Below the pieces are notes generated by a model. That model was not told where the DNA came from, ran no database searches, and saw only the letters and a list, made by a program, of their open reading frames with translations. From the NCBI GenBank assembly GCA_003242605.1, contig QGUZ01000024.1:1-30146 (forward strand): 30,146 nucleotides of DNA, written 5' to 3'. The position numbers and the translations under genes were made by a program. This document shows, piece after piece, positions 1 through 5,976 of this stretch. Each line of letters starts with the position of its first letter. Positions within the stretch are counted from its first letter, which is position 1. Source of the DNA: Actinomycetota bacterium. GTDB taxonomy: Bacteria > Actinomycetota > Actinomycetes > Streptosporangiales > Streptosporangiaceae.

Positions 1-366
1 GACCCGACTGCTGGCCGGGCTGCTGACCGTACGCCTGCTGCCCGAAGGCACCCCCCTGACCGGGCTGCCCGTACGCCCCCTGCTGGCCGTACGCCTGCTG
101 GCCGGGCTGCGCCCCGTAGGCCTGCGGGCCCGACTGCTGCCCGGGCTGCTGACCGTAGGCGCCCTGCTGGCCGTAGGCCTGCGGACCCGACTGCTGGCCG
201 GGCTGCTGACCGTACGCCTGCTGCCCGAAGGCACCCCCCTGACCGGGCTGCCCGTACGCCCCCTGCTGGCCGTACGCCTGCTGGCCGGGCTGCGCCCCGT
301 AGGCCTGCGGACCCGTCTGCTGCCCGGGCTGCTGACCGTAGGCACCCTGCTGGCCGTAGCCGTACT
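1..366. repeat. 183-bp in-frame tandem repeat
   Basis: Bases 1-128 recur almost unchanged at 184-311, a period of 183 bases or 61 codons. The remainder of the second copy (312-366) is more diverged. Inside each unit is a shorter repeat whose minus-strand translation is QQxAYGQQPGQQ. The period is a multiple of three, so copy-number changes would keep the frame. The first copy may continue beyond the window. Confidence 0.85.
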
Positions 367-583
367 GGGCCGCGCCCTGCCCCTGCTGGGCGTAGCCCGC
401 CTGCGGGCCGTAGGCGCCCCCCTGACCGGGCTGCCCGCCGTAACCCTGCTGGTTGGATCGGTAGCTCACGACCGTCCTGTCCGGGTCGTATCCCTCACCC
501 GGCCGGTCGGAGCCCTGCCGGTTGTCCGGCGCCCCCGGCGCCTCCGGCTCGTCCCGTGGATACGGTGGCTGTCCGGTGCTCAC
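1..583 (-). CDS. Q/G/Y/P-rich repeat protein, N-terminal part (gene runs off the window)
   Basis: The reading frame starts at a GTG (581-583) preceded by AGGTGA and continues without a stop to base 1, so only about 194 residues are visible. It opens MSTGQPPYPRDEPEAPG and soon becomes low-complexity sequence built from QQAYG, QQPGQQ and GQGGAFG blocks. No folded domain, membrane segment or catalytic motif is visible. In actinobacteria such disordered Gln/Gly/Tyr/Pro heads commonly precede a membrane or signalling domain, which would lie outside the window, so function cannot be assigned. It lies 77 bases downstream of the acetyltransferase on the same strand and could be co-transcribed with it. 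Codons within the repeat are nearly identical between copies, which suggests recent duplication. Confidence 0.7.
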   Translation of the reverse strand, partial: MSTGQPPYPRDEPEAPGAPDNRQGSDRPGEGYDPDRTVVSYRSNQQGYGGQPGQGGAYGPQAGYAQQGQGAAQYGYGQQGAYGQQPGQQTGPQAYGAQPGQQAYGQQGAYGQPGQGGAFGQQAYGQQPGQQSGPQAYGQQGAYGQQPGQQSGPQAYGAQPGQQAYGQQGAYGQPGQGGAFGQQAYGQQPGQQSG

Positions 584-660
584 CGTGTCACCTCACTTCG
601 CGTGGGCATGTCGCACATTTCAGGCACATGCTGGCTGGCCCAACGTAGCGGCCCGAGAGA

Positions 661-1338
661 TCAACCGTCACCCTTACCGCCCTCGCCTCGGGAATCGGCG
701 CCCGCCGCGCCGGGCGGAACCGTGCCCGCGGCGGCCGTGCCGGCGGAACCGGCACCGGGGGAACCGGCGCCGGTGGACGCCGAACCGGACGCGTCCGGCG
801 GCGGCTCCAGGTGCAGCAACATCCTCGTGTTGCCGAGCGTGTTGGGTTTGACGTGCTCCAGATCAAGGAACTCGGCCACCCCCTCGTCGTAGGAGGCGAG
901 CAGTTCCGCGTACACCTCGGGGGAGACCGGCGTCCCTTGAATCGGGACGAAACCGTGCCTGGCGAAGAAGCCCACCTCGAATGTGAGGCAGAAGACACGG
1001 CGAAGTCCCAACTCCCGTGCGGTGTCGAGAAGGGCGGTGACGATGCGGTGGCCGATGCCGCGTCCGCGCCATTCCGGGTCCACGGCGACCGTGCGTATCT
1101 CCGCGAGGTCCTCCCAGAGCACGTGGAGCGCCCCGCACCCGATCACGACACCGCGGTGCTCCGCCACCCAGAACTCCTGCACGTCCTCATAGAGGGTGAC
1201 GGTGGCTTTCTTGAGCAGACGCGGCCCCACACCCGAGTACATGTCGACGAGCCGCCGGATCCCCCGCACATCCGGAGTACGGGCGCGTCGGACCACGACC
1301 TCGCTCTCCGGCGGTGTGCTTCCCGCAGCCTGCTCCAT
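661..1338 (-). CDS. argA: GNAT acetyltransferase, short ArgA-type N-acetylglutamate synthase
   Basis: A 225-residue GNAT-fold protein expected to transfer acetyl from acetyl-CoA to L-glutamate, the first step of arginine synthesis, in the cytoplasm. Residues about 14-178 closely match what I recall of mycobacterial Rv2747: VVVRRARTPDVRGIRRLVD, then CGALHVLWEDLAEIRTVAV, the acetyl-CoA loop RGRGIGHRIV, FFARHGF and VKPNTLGNTRMLL. Residues about 179-225 form an Ala/Gly/Ser/Pro-rich tail that the mycobacterial protein lacks. The ATG at 1336-1338 has no clear ribosome binding site, but TACCCT (minus strand, 1347-1352) lies 8 nt upstream, so a leaderless transcript is possible. No other arginine genes are in the window. 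The family call is firm; the exact substrate rests on the Rv2747 resemblance. Confidence 0.82.
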   Translation of the reverse strand: MEQAAGSTPPESEVVVRRARTPDVRGIRRLVDMYSGVGPRLLKKATVTLYEDVQEFWVAEHRGVVIGCGALHVLWEDLAEIRTVAVDPEWRGRGIGHRIVTALLDTARELGLRRVFCLTFEVGFFARHGFVPIQGTPVSPEVYAELLASYDEGVAEFLDLEHVKPNTLGNTRMLLHLEPPPDASGSASTGAGSPGAGSAGTAAAGTVPPGAAGADSRGEGGKGDG

Positions 1339-1594
1339 GACAGGTCAGGGTATCCTGCCGGGGCCATGTCGTATCCGCCGGTCCGTGAACCGAAAGATTG
1401 CAGGATGTGATCACTTTTGTGACCGGGCCCGGAACGGCATCGCGGATCTCTTCGGCGGATCCGTTCCGTATGGCCGGTGGGCTCCCCTTCTCCGCGCGGG
1501 TACGGCCCGCCGTGCGCGGCGTTCGGCGAGCTGCAAAGCCGTGACCGGACCGTGATTGAGCGGTTGTCGAATCACAACGAAATCGTCGTTTCGG
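1339..1594. other. Intergenic region between divergent argA-like and nlpC transcripts
   Basis: No convincing gene is seen. It holds the putative argA -10 (1347-1352), the 8-bp palindrome GTGATCAC near 1407-1414, and a weak inverted repeat GTTGT/ACAAC near 1563-1577. The nlpC promoter follows immediately. Confidence 0.5.
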
Positions 1595-1623
1595 TTGAGG
1601 GCCGAGTGGGCGTGCATTAATGT
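1595..1623 (+). promoter_or_regulatory. Sigma70-type promoter of the riboswitch/nlpC transcript
   Basis: TTGAGG at 1595-1600 and TAATGT at 1618-1623 are separated by exactly 17 bases. The predicted start near 1630 lies just upstream of the riboswitch and gives a leader of about 200 nt. Confidence 0.6.
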
Positions 1624-1651
1624 CCAGCTTCGATGTCGGCCGCCTATGCGC

Positions 1652-1812
1652 GGCCGATCCGCCGAATCCCCACCGCCCCCGCCATCGGCACGGGGAACCG
1701 GGGACCCATACCCTCCTACGGGGTGAATCCGAGGACTCCCGCCGGGGCGACCGAGCGGGGTCCGGTAGGGCTGCTCCCGGCCCGAACCCGTCAGCTAACC
1801 CGGTAGGCGGCC
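1652..1812 (+). ncRNA. ydaO/yuaA-type c-di-AMP riboswitch
   Basis: The leader carries the conserved ydaO-class blocks in order: GCCGAATC (1661-1668), GGGGAACCGGGGACCCA (1692-1708), GGGGTGAATCCG (1720-1731), and a 3' block including CCCGAACCCGTCAGCTAACC (1781-1800) then GGTAGGCGG (1802-1810). The outer P1 stem can form between CCGCC near 1659-1663 and GGCGG near 1806-1810. This class binds cyclic di-AMP and in actinobacteria commonly precedes cell-wall hydrolase genes, as here. There is no room for a separate terminator hairpin before the gene: the element ends about 4 nt before the ribosome binding site at 1816-1823. That suggests translational control, which is an inference. Confidence 0.9.
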
Positions 1813-1828
1813 ACCGAGAGGAGCTTGC

Positions 1829-2800
1829 TTGCTGCTGCGCACGTTCCTGGTCGGCGTCCTCGTCGCCGCACTGACGCTCGGTACCGGCGCGTCGGCCGCG
1901 GCCGACCCCGAGCCCAGCCTCAACAAGCTCACCAAGCAGCTCGAGTCGCTCTACGAGGAGATCGAGAAGCTGACCGAGCAGTACAACGGCGAGCGCGAGC
2001 GGCTGAAGAAGGCCAAGAAGGTCGCGGACCGGGCGCAGCGGACGCTGCGCGAGAACGAGGACGAGCTCGCGGTGCGGCGGGAGCGCGCCGGGCTGCTCAC
2101 CCAGGGCGCGTACATGATGGGCGGCTTCGGCTCGGTGCTCGGCGCGATCGGCAGCGCCGACCCCGACTCGTACCTCGACGGCGCGGCGACCGGGTACGCG
2201 CTGCAGATGGAGCGCGGGGCCGAGGTGAACCGGCTGAGCAAGCTGCTCGCCGAGGCCGAGCGGGCCAAGAAGGAGGCGCAGCGGCAGCAGGCCGAGGTCT
2301 CCAAGATCGTCAAGAACCTCGAGCAGCGCCGCGAGAAGATCACCAAGCTGATCGCCCGGACCGAGAGCAGCATCTTCCGCCGGGCCAACGAGCAGCTCAA
2401 GGCCGCCGCCGGGCGGGCGCGGCGGATGAACATCCCGATCGTCGGGAACGGCAAGGCCGCCCAGGCCGCGCGGTGGGCGATGACCCAGCAGCTCAAGCCG
2501 TACGTGTGGGGTGCCGCGGGCCCGAACGCCTACGACTGCTCCGGGCTGGTGATGTGGGCGTACGCGAAGGTCGGCATCCGGCTGCCGCACTACACCGGCA
2601 GCCAGTGGACCGCGGGCCGGCCCATCCCCCGCGACCAGCTGCGCCCCGGCGATCTGGTGTTCTTCTACCGCGACCTGCACCACGTCGGCATCTACATCGG
2701 CGGCGGCCTCATGGTGCACGCGCCGCGGACCGGTGACGTGGTGCGCGTGGCCTCGATCAACGACCGGCCGTTCGCGGGGGCCGTCCGCATCGCCGACTGA
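1829..2800 (+). CDS. Secreted NlpC/P60 peptidoglycan endopeptidase with coiled-coil N-terminus
   Basis: A 323-residue exported hydrolase expected to cut peptide stems of peptidoglycan. Residues 1-24 form a signal peptide with a hydrophobic core and a likely cut after ASA. Residues about 28-200 are charged, heptad-like coiled coil typical of RipA-type hydrolases, and the NlpC/P60 domain fills the C-terminus. The catalytic residues are visible: Cys237 in YDCSGLV, His285 in HHVGIYIG, and His297 in MVHAPRTGD. The TTG start at 1829 is chosen because GAGAGGAG (1816-1823) lies 5 nt upstream and the frame opens directly into the signal peptide. The gene is monocistronic and lies behind the c-di-AMP riboswitch. 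Its C-terminal domain is nearly the same as that of the second NlpC/P60 protein at 28531-29769. Confidence 0.92.
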   Translation: MLLRTFLVGVLVAALTLGTGASAAADPEPSLNKLTKQLESLYEEIEKLTEQYNGERERLKKAKKVADRAQRTLRENEDELAVRRERAGLLTQGAYMMGGFGSVLGAIGSADPDSYLDGAATGYALQMERGAEVNRLSKLLAEAERAKKEAQRQQAEVSKIVKNLEQRREKITKLIARTESSIFRRANEQLKAAAGRARRMNIPIVGNGKAAQAARWAMTQQLKPYVWGAAGPNAYDCSGLVMWAYAKVGIRLPHYTGSQWTAGRPIPRDQLRPGDLVFFYRDLHHVGIYIGGGLMVHAPRTGDVVRVASINDRPFAGAVRIAD

Positions 2801-3025
2801 CGCGATCACCGGCCGCGCCGCGAGGCGTCCGCAGCGGGCTCGTCACGCACGGCTCGCCGGCGCCGTGATGCGGTTCCCACCCTCCTGCGGCACCGCCGAG
2901 TCCGGCGCCGGCCGGAAACACCGGTCGGAAACGCGGAAACCTCGGCGACCGCCGCGGCCCCGCCGACCGGAGGTACGCCGAGGTCCGGGCCGCGCCACGC
3001 TCGGGCGCGCGGCCGGAAACGCCGG
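2801..3025. other. Convergent intergenic region with an imperfect 19-bp direct repeat
   Basis: No gene is seen. GGCCGGAAACACCGGTCGG at 2910-2928 recurs as GGCCGGAAACGCCGGTCAG at 3011-3029. CTCGGCG and CGCCGAG could pair across a long loop in between. One or both may help stop transcription from the convergent genes, but no classical terminator is visible. Confidence 0.4.
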
Positions 3026-3274
3026 TCAGATGAGTCGCCTGCGGGCCGCCCAGGCGACCGCCTCGATGGCGGTGGCGACGCCGATACGGTCGCAGATGCC
3101 GCGCAGCCGCCGCCGCACGGTGCGCCCGCTCACGTCGAGCCGCCGCCCGACCCGGTCGACCGTGACCCCCTTGGCGAGCTCGGACAGCAGGAGCAGGTCC
3201 TCCTCGGTGAGCGTTACGCCCTCCGTGTCGACGACGCGATCGCCCCGTTGCGAGACCACATCGGGAACCGCCAT
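3026..3274 (-). CDS. Stand-alone LuxR/GerE-type helix-turn-helix regulator
   Basis: An 82-residue protein that is essentially only a LuxR-type DNA-binding domain. Residues about 22-75 run LTEEDLLLLSELAKGVTVD, then the turn and recognition helix VGRRLDVSGRTVRRRLRGI, ending in AVAWAARRRLI. There is no receiver or ligand domain upstream, so it resembles the solo regulator GerE in plan. The ATG at 3272-3274 is chosen over an in-frame ATG at 3349 because GGGAGG (3282-3287) lies 7 nt upstream of it, and the longer start would run into the promoter. The gene is monocistronic with its own promoter, downstream of lysS and on the same strand. Targets cannot be read from the sequence. Confidence 0.75.
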   Translation of the reverse strand: MAVPDVVSQRGDRVVDTEGVTLTEEDLLLLSELAKGVTVDRVGRRLDVSGRTVRRRLRGICDRIGVATAIEAVAWAARRRLI

Positions 3275-3336
3275 CGGGAAACCTCCCTCACGACGAACTC
3301 GGCGATGTCGCTTTGTCTTGGCCCGCTCCGTGTGGA

Positions 3337-3365
3337 ACGCTAAACGCATCGATCAAGGTCGTCAA
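3337..3365 (-). promoter_or_regulatory. Sigma70-type promoter of the solo HTH gene
   Basis: On the minus strand TTGACG (3360-3365) and TAGCGT (3337-3342) are 17 bases apart. Transcription would start near 3330 and give a leader of about 55 nt. The first five bases of the -35 match consensus. Confidence 0.65.
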
Positions 3366-3407
3366 GCGCCCGGCGACGGTTCTGTGGAGAACCCCACAAA
3401 CACGTCA

Positions 3408-3446
3408 CCGAGGGGCATGATCGGCTTTTCCGATCACACCCCTCGG
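3408..3446 (-). terminator. Long hairpin downstream of lysS
   Basis: CCGAGGGG (3408-3415) pairs with CCCCTCGG (3439-3446), and TGATCGG pairs with CCGATCA inside it, leaving a 2x2 internal loop and a 5-nt CTTTT loop. It lies about 50 bases past the lysS stop with no U tract, as is common for actinobacterial terminators. It also sits about 40 bases upstream of the HTH promoter, so an operator role is an alternative. Confidence 0.55.
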
Positions 3447-3494
3447 CATGCAATTTGAGATTTCACTAAAACGGACGAAATATAGCGTCCGGAT

Positions 3495-4991
3495 TCACTG
3501 CACGGGCTTGACCAGCGGGAACAGGATCGTCTCCCGGATGTTCTTGCCGGTGAACGCCATGATCATCCGGTCGATCCCGACGCCCACGCCGCCGGTCGGC
3601 GGCATGCCGTACTCCAATGCCCGGAGGAAATCCTCGTCGAGCTGCATCGCCTCCGGATCCCCGCCCGCCGCGAGCAGCGACTGCTCGGTGAGCCGGCGGC
3701 GCTGCTCGATGGGATCGATCAGCTCCGAATACGCGGTGGCGAGCTCGGTGCCGAAACCGATGAGGTCCCATTTCTCGGTGAGCCGGGGGTCGTCCCGATG
3801 CTGCCGGGTGAGCGGCGAGGTCTCGACGGGGTAGTCCATCACGAAGGTGGGCTGGATCAGCGTGTGCTCGACGAGCGCCTCGAACAGCTCCTGCACGAGC
3901 TTGCCCGGCCCCCACTTGGGGTCCCACTGGATCTCGCGCTTGTCGGCGAAGCGCCGCAGCGTCTCCAGCGGCGTGTCCGGCGTGATCTCCTCGCCGAGCG
4001 CCTCCGAGACCGAGCCGTACAGCGTGATCCGCGGCCACTCCTCCAGGCCGAGGTCGTACTCCTTGCCCTCGTGCACCACGACCGTGGTGCCCAGCGCGGC
4101 CACCACGGCCCGCTGGTACATGCGCTGGGTGAGCCGCGCCATGTCGTGGTAGTCGAGGTAGGTGCCGTACGCCTCGAGCATGGTGAACTCGGGGTTGTGG
4201 GTCGCGTCGGCGCCCTCGTTCCGGAAGTTCCGGTTGATCTCGAAGACCTTCTCGATGCCGCCGACCACGAGCCGCTTGAGGTAGAGCTCGATCGCGATGC
4301 GCAGATAGAGCTCCATGTCGTAGGCGTTGATGTGGGTCTTGAACGGCCGTGCCGCGGCGCCGCCGTGGATCGGCTGCAGCATCGGCGTCTCGACCTCGAG
4401 GTAGCCCTCCTCGTGCCAGAAGTCGCGCACCGCCCGCACGGTCTCGCTGCGCAGGTACGCCATGCGGCGCGCCTCGTCGTTCACGATGAGGTCGACGTAC
4501 CGCATGCGCACCCGGGCCTCGGGGTCGGTGAGGCCCTTGTGCTTGTCCGGCAGCGGCCGCAGGCACTTGGAGGTCAGCGCCCACCGGTCCACCATGACCG
4601 ACAGCTCACCGCGCCGCGACGTGACCACCTCGCCCTCGACGCCCACGTGGTCGCCGAGGTCGATGTCCCGCTTCCACCGGGCCAGCGCCTCCTCGCCGAC
4701 GCGGTCGAGCGAGAGCATGATCTGCATCGCGGCCGTGCCGTCGCGGATCGTCGCGAAGCACAGCTTGCCGCTCGTCCGCAGCAGCATGACCCGGCCGGTG
4801 ACCCCGACACGCTCGCCCGTCGCGGTGTCCGGAGGCAGCCCCTGGTGTTTCTCCCGGACCTCGGCGATGGTCGTGGTCCGCGGGAAGTTCACCGGGTAGG
4901 GGTCGATGCCCTCCTTGCGGAGGCGCTCCAGCTTCTCCCGGCGTACCCGCATCTGTTCGGGAAGCGAGGTCGTCGTCACATCTTCGGTCAC
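3495..4991 (-). CDS. lysS: Lysyl-tRNA synthetase, class II
   Basis: About 498 residues; charges tRNA-Lys with lysine in the cytoplasm. An OB-fold anticodon domain (about residues 50-150) begins near VGVTGRVMLLRTSGKLCF and precedes the class II catalytic core. Motif 2 is visible as EINRNFRNEGADATHNPEFT, and motif 3 as GVGVGIDRMIMAFTGKNIRE near the C-terminus, where the protein ends LFPLVKPVQ. The GTG at 4989-4991 (VTEDVTTTSL) is preferred over a start 57 bases upstream. TACCCT on the minus strand (4999-5004) lies 7 nt before this GTG, which fits a leaderless mRNA, and no ribosome binding site is seen. An ATG at 4950-4952 is another possible start. It follows coaX on the same strand after about 200 noncoding bases. 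Confidence 0.95.
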   Translation of the reverse strand: MTEDVTTTSLPEQMRVRREKLERLRKEGIDPYPVNFPRTTTIAEVREKHQGLPPDTATGERVGVTGRVMLLRTSGKLCFATIRDGTAAMQIMLSLDRVGEEALARWKRDIDLGDHVGVEGEVVTSRRGELSVMVDRWALTSKCLRPLPDKHKGLTDPEARVRMRYVDLIVNDEARRMAYLRSETVRAVRDFWHEEGYLEVETPMLQPIHGGAAARPFKTHINAYDMELYLRIAIELYLKRLVVGGIEKVFEINRNFRNEGADATHNPEFTMLEAYGTYLDYHDMARLTQRMYQRAVVAALGTTVVVHEGKEYDLGLEEWPRITLYGSVSEALGEEITPDTPLETLRRFADKREIQWDPKWGPGKLVQELFEALVEHTLIQPTFVMDYPVETSPLTRQHRDDPRLTEKWDLIGFGTELATAYSELIDPIEQRRRLTEQSLLAAGGDPEAMQLDEDFLRALEYGMPPTGGVGVGIDRMIMAFTGKNIRETILFPLVKPVQ

Positions 4992-5190
4992 AGGCTTAAG
5001 GGTAGCGAGCACGCGCGCGTGATCTGGACCGAGGAGAACCGGGGGCACCCTCGCCCGCGCCCCCGATGTCCGGTCGGCCGCCGGCGGCCCCGTACGACGG
5101 ACGGTACGGCGGCGCCGTGTCAGACGCCGTGTCAGGGGCCGCGTCAGGAGCCGTGCGCGCCGTGGGAGGAGGACGGCGGCACCGGCCCGG
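4992..5190. other. Intergenic region between coaX and lysS
   Basis: It holds the likely lysS -10 (4999-5004), the palindrome CACGCG/CGCGTG at 5010-5021 and a 12-bp tandem repeat next to coaX. No gene is seen. Confidence 0.5.
5111..5158. repeat. Degenerate 12-bp tandem repeat, four units
   Basis: Consecutive 12-mers GGCGCCGTGTCA, GACGCCGTGTCA, GGGGCCGCGTCA and GGAGCCGTGCGC lie just past the coaX stop. Similarity decays along the array. Confidence 0.6.
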
Positions 5191-5976
5191 TCACTGGGAG
5201 GTGTTCTTCTGGTAGATGAGGCGCAGGCCGATCAGGGTGAGCCAGGGCTCGTGCACGTCGATCGACCCGGCCTCGCCGACGACGAGCGGGGCGAGGCTGC
5301 CGGTGGCGACCACGGTGACGTCCTCCGGGTCGGGGGCGAGCTCGGCGGACATGCGCTCGACGATGCCGTCGACGAGCCCGGCGAAGCCGTACACGATCCC
5401 CGACTGCAGCGCCTCCACCGCGTTCTTGGCGATCACCGAGCGCGGCCGGACCAGCTCCACCTTGTGCAGCTGCGCACCGGCCGAGGCGAGGGCGTCCACG
5501 GAGATCTCGATGCCGGGTGCGGTCACCGCGCCGACGTACTCGCCCTTCGCCGAGACCGCGTCGAACGAGGTCGCGGTGCCGAAGTCGACGACCACGCACG
5601 GCCCGCGGTAGAGGGTGTAGGCGGCGAGCGCGTTCACCACCCGGTCGGCGCCGACCTCCTTGGGGTTGTCCATGCGGACCGGCACGCCGGTGCGCACCCC
5701 CGGCTCGACCACGACCGTGGGCACGTCGCCGTAGTAGCGGCGGGACATCTCCCGCATCTCGTTGAGCACCGACGGCACCGTCGAGCAGATCGCGATGCCG
5801 CTGATGTCGGCGTTCTTCAGCAGCGGCGACTGGGCGAGCAGCCCCTGCAGCACCACGGCGATCTCATCGGCGGTGCGCCGCGGGTCGGTGGCGATCCGCC
5901 AGTGCTCGATGACCTCCTCTCCATCGAACAGCCCCAGCACCGTGTGGGTGTTACTGACGTCGACGGCCAGCAGCAT
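5191..5976 (-). CDS. coaX: Type III pantothenate kinase
   Basis: A 261-residue ASKHA-fold kinase that phosphorylates pantothenate with ATP, the first committed step of coenzyme A synthesis. The N-terminal phosphate loop reads MLLAVDVSNTHTVLG, with Asp6. Further conserved blocks are VEPGVRTGVPV, NPKEVGADRVVNALAA, and the second nucleotide motif VVDFGTATSFDAV followed by GAVTAPGIEIS. Ser replaces the Gly of the usual DxGNT; the mycobacterial homologue, as I recall it, also departs there, so this is family variation. The start ATG overlaps the stop of the nadB-nadC gene by one base (TGATG), indicating translational coupling. Together with panC upstream it ties pantothenate synthesis to CoA synthesis. 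Confidence 0.95.
   Translation of the reverse strand: MLLAVDVSNTHTVLGLFDGEEVIEHWRIATDPRRTADEIAVVLQGLLAQSPLLKNADISGIAICSTVPSVLNEMREMSRRYYGDVPTVVVEPGVRTGVPVRMDNPKEVGADRVVNALAAYTLYRGPCVVVDFGTATSFDAVSAKGEYVGAVTAPGIEISVDALASAGAQLHKVELVRPRSVIAKNAVEALQSGIVYGFAGLVDGIVERMSAELAPDPEDVTVVATGSLAPLVVGEAGSIDVHEPWLTLIGLRLIYQKNTSQ

Noticed and set aside
1..366. CRISPR array or mobile-element repeat at the left edge
   Set aside because: The repeats are contiguous, in frame and translate to a regular QQAYG pattern with no unique spacers, so they are coding tandem repeats.
1405..1425. CRP-like site around GTGATCAC upstream of argA
   Set aside because: It has TGTGA but the second half does not match at the required spacing; the short palindrome may be chance.
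1187..2809. A 540-codon minus-strand frame overlapping the riboswitch and nlpC
   Set aside because: It crosses argA, the riboswitch and nlpC, and has no domain or ribosome binding site. The opposite-strand gene has clear catalytic motifs.
5958..5976. Ser instead of Gly in the CoaX DxGNT motif as a sign of inactivity
   Set aside because: From memory the mycobacterial homologue also departs from Gly here, and every other kinase motif is intact, so it looks like lineage variation.
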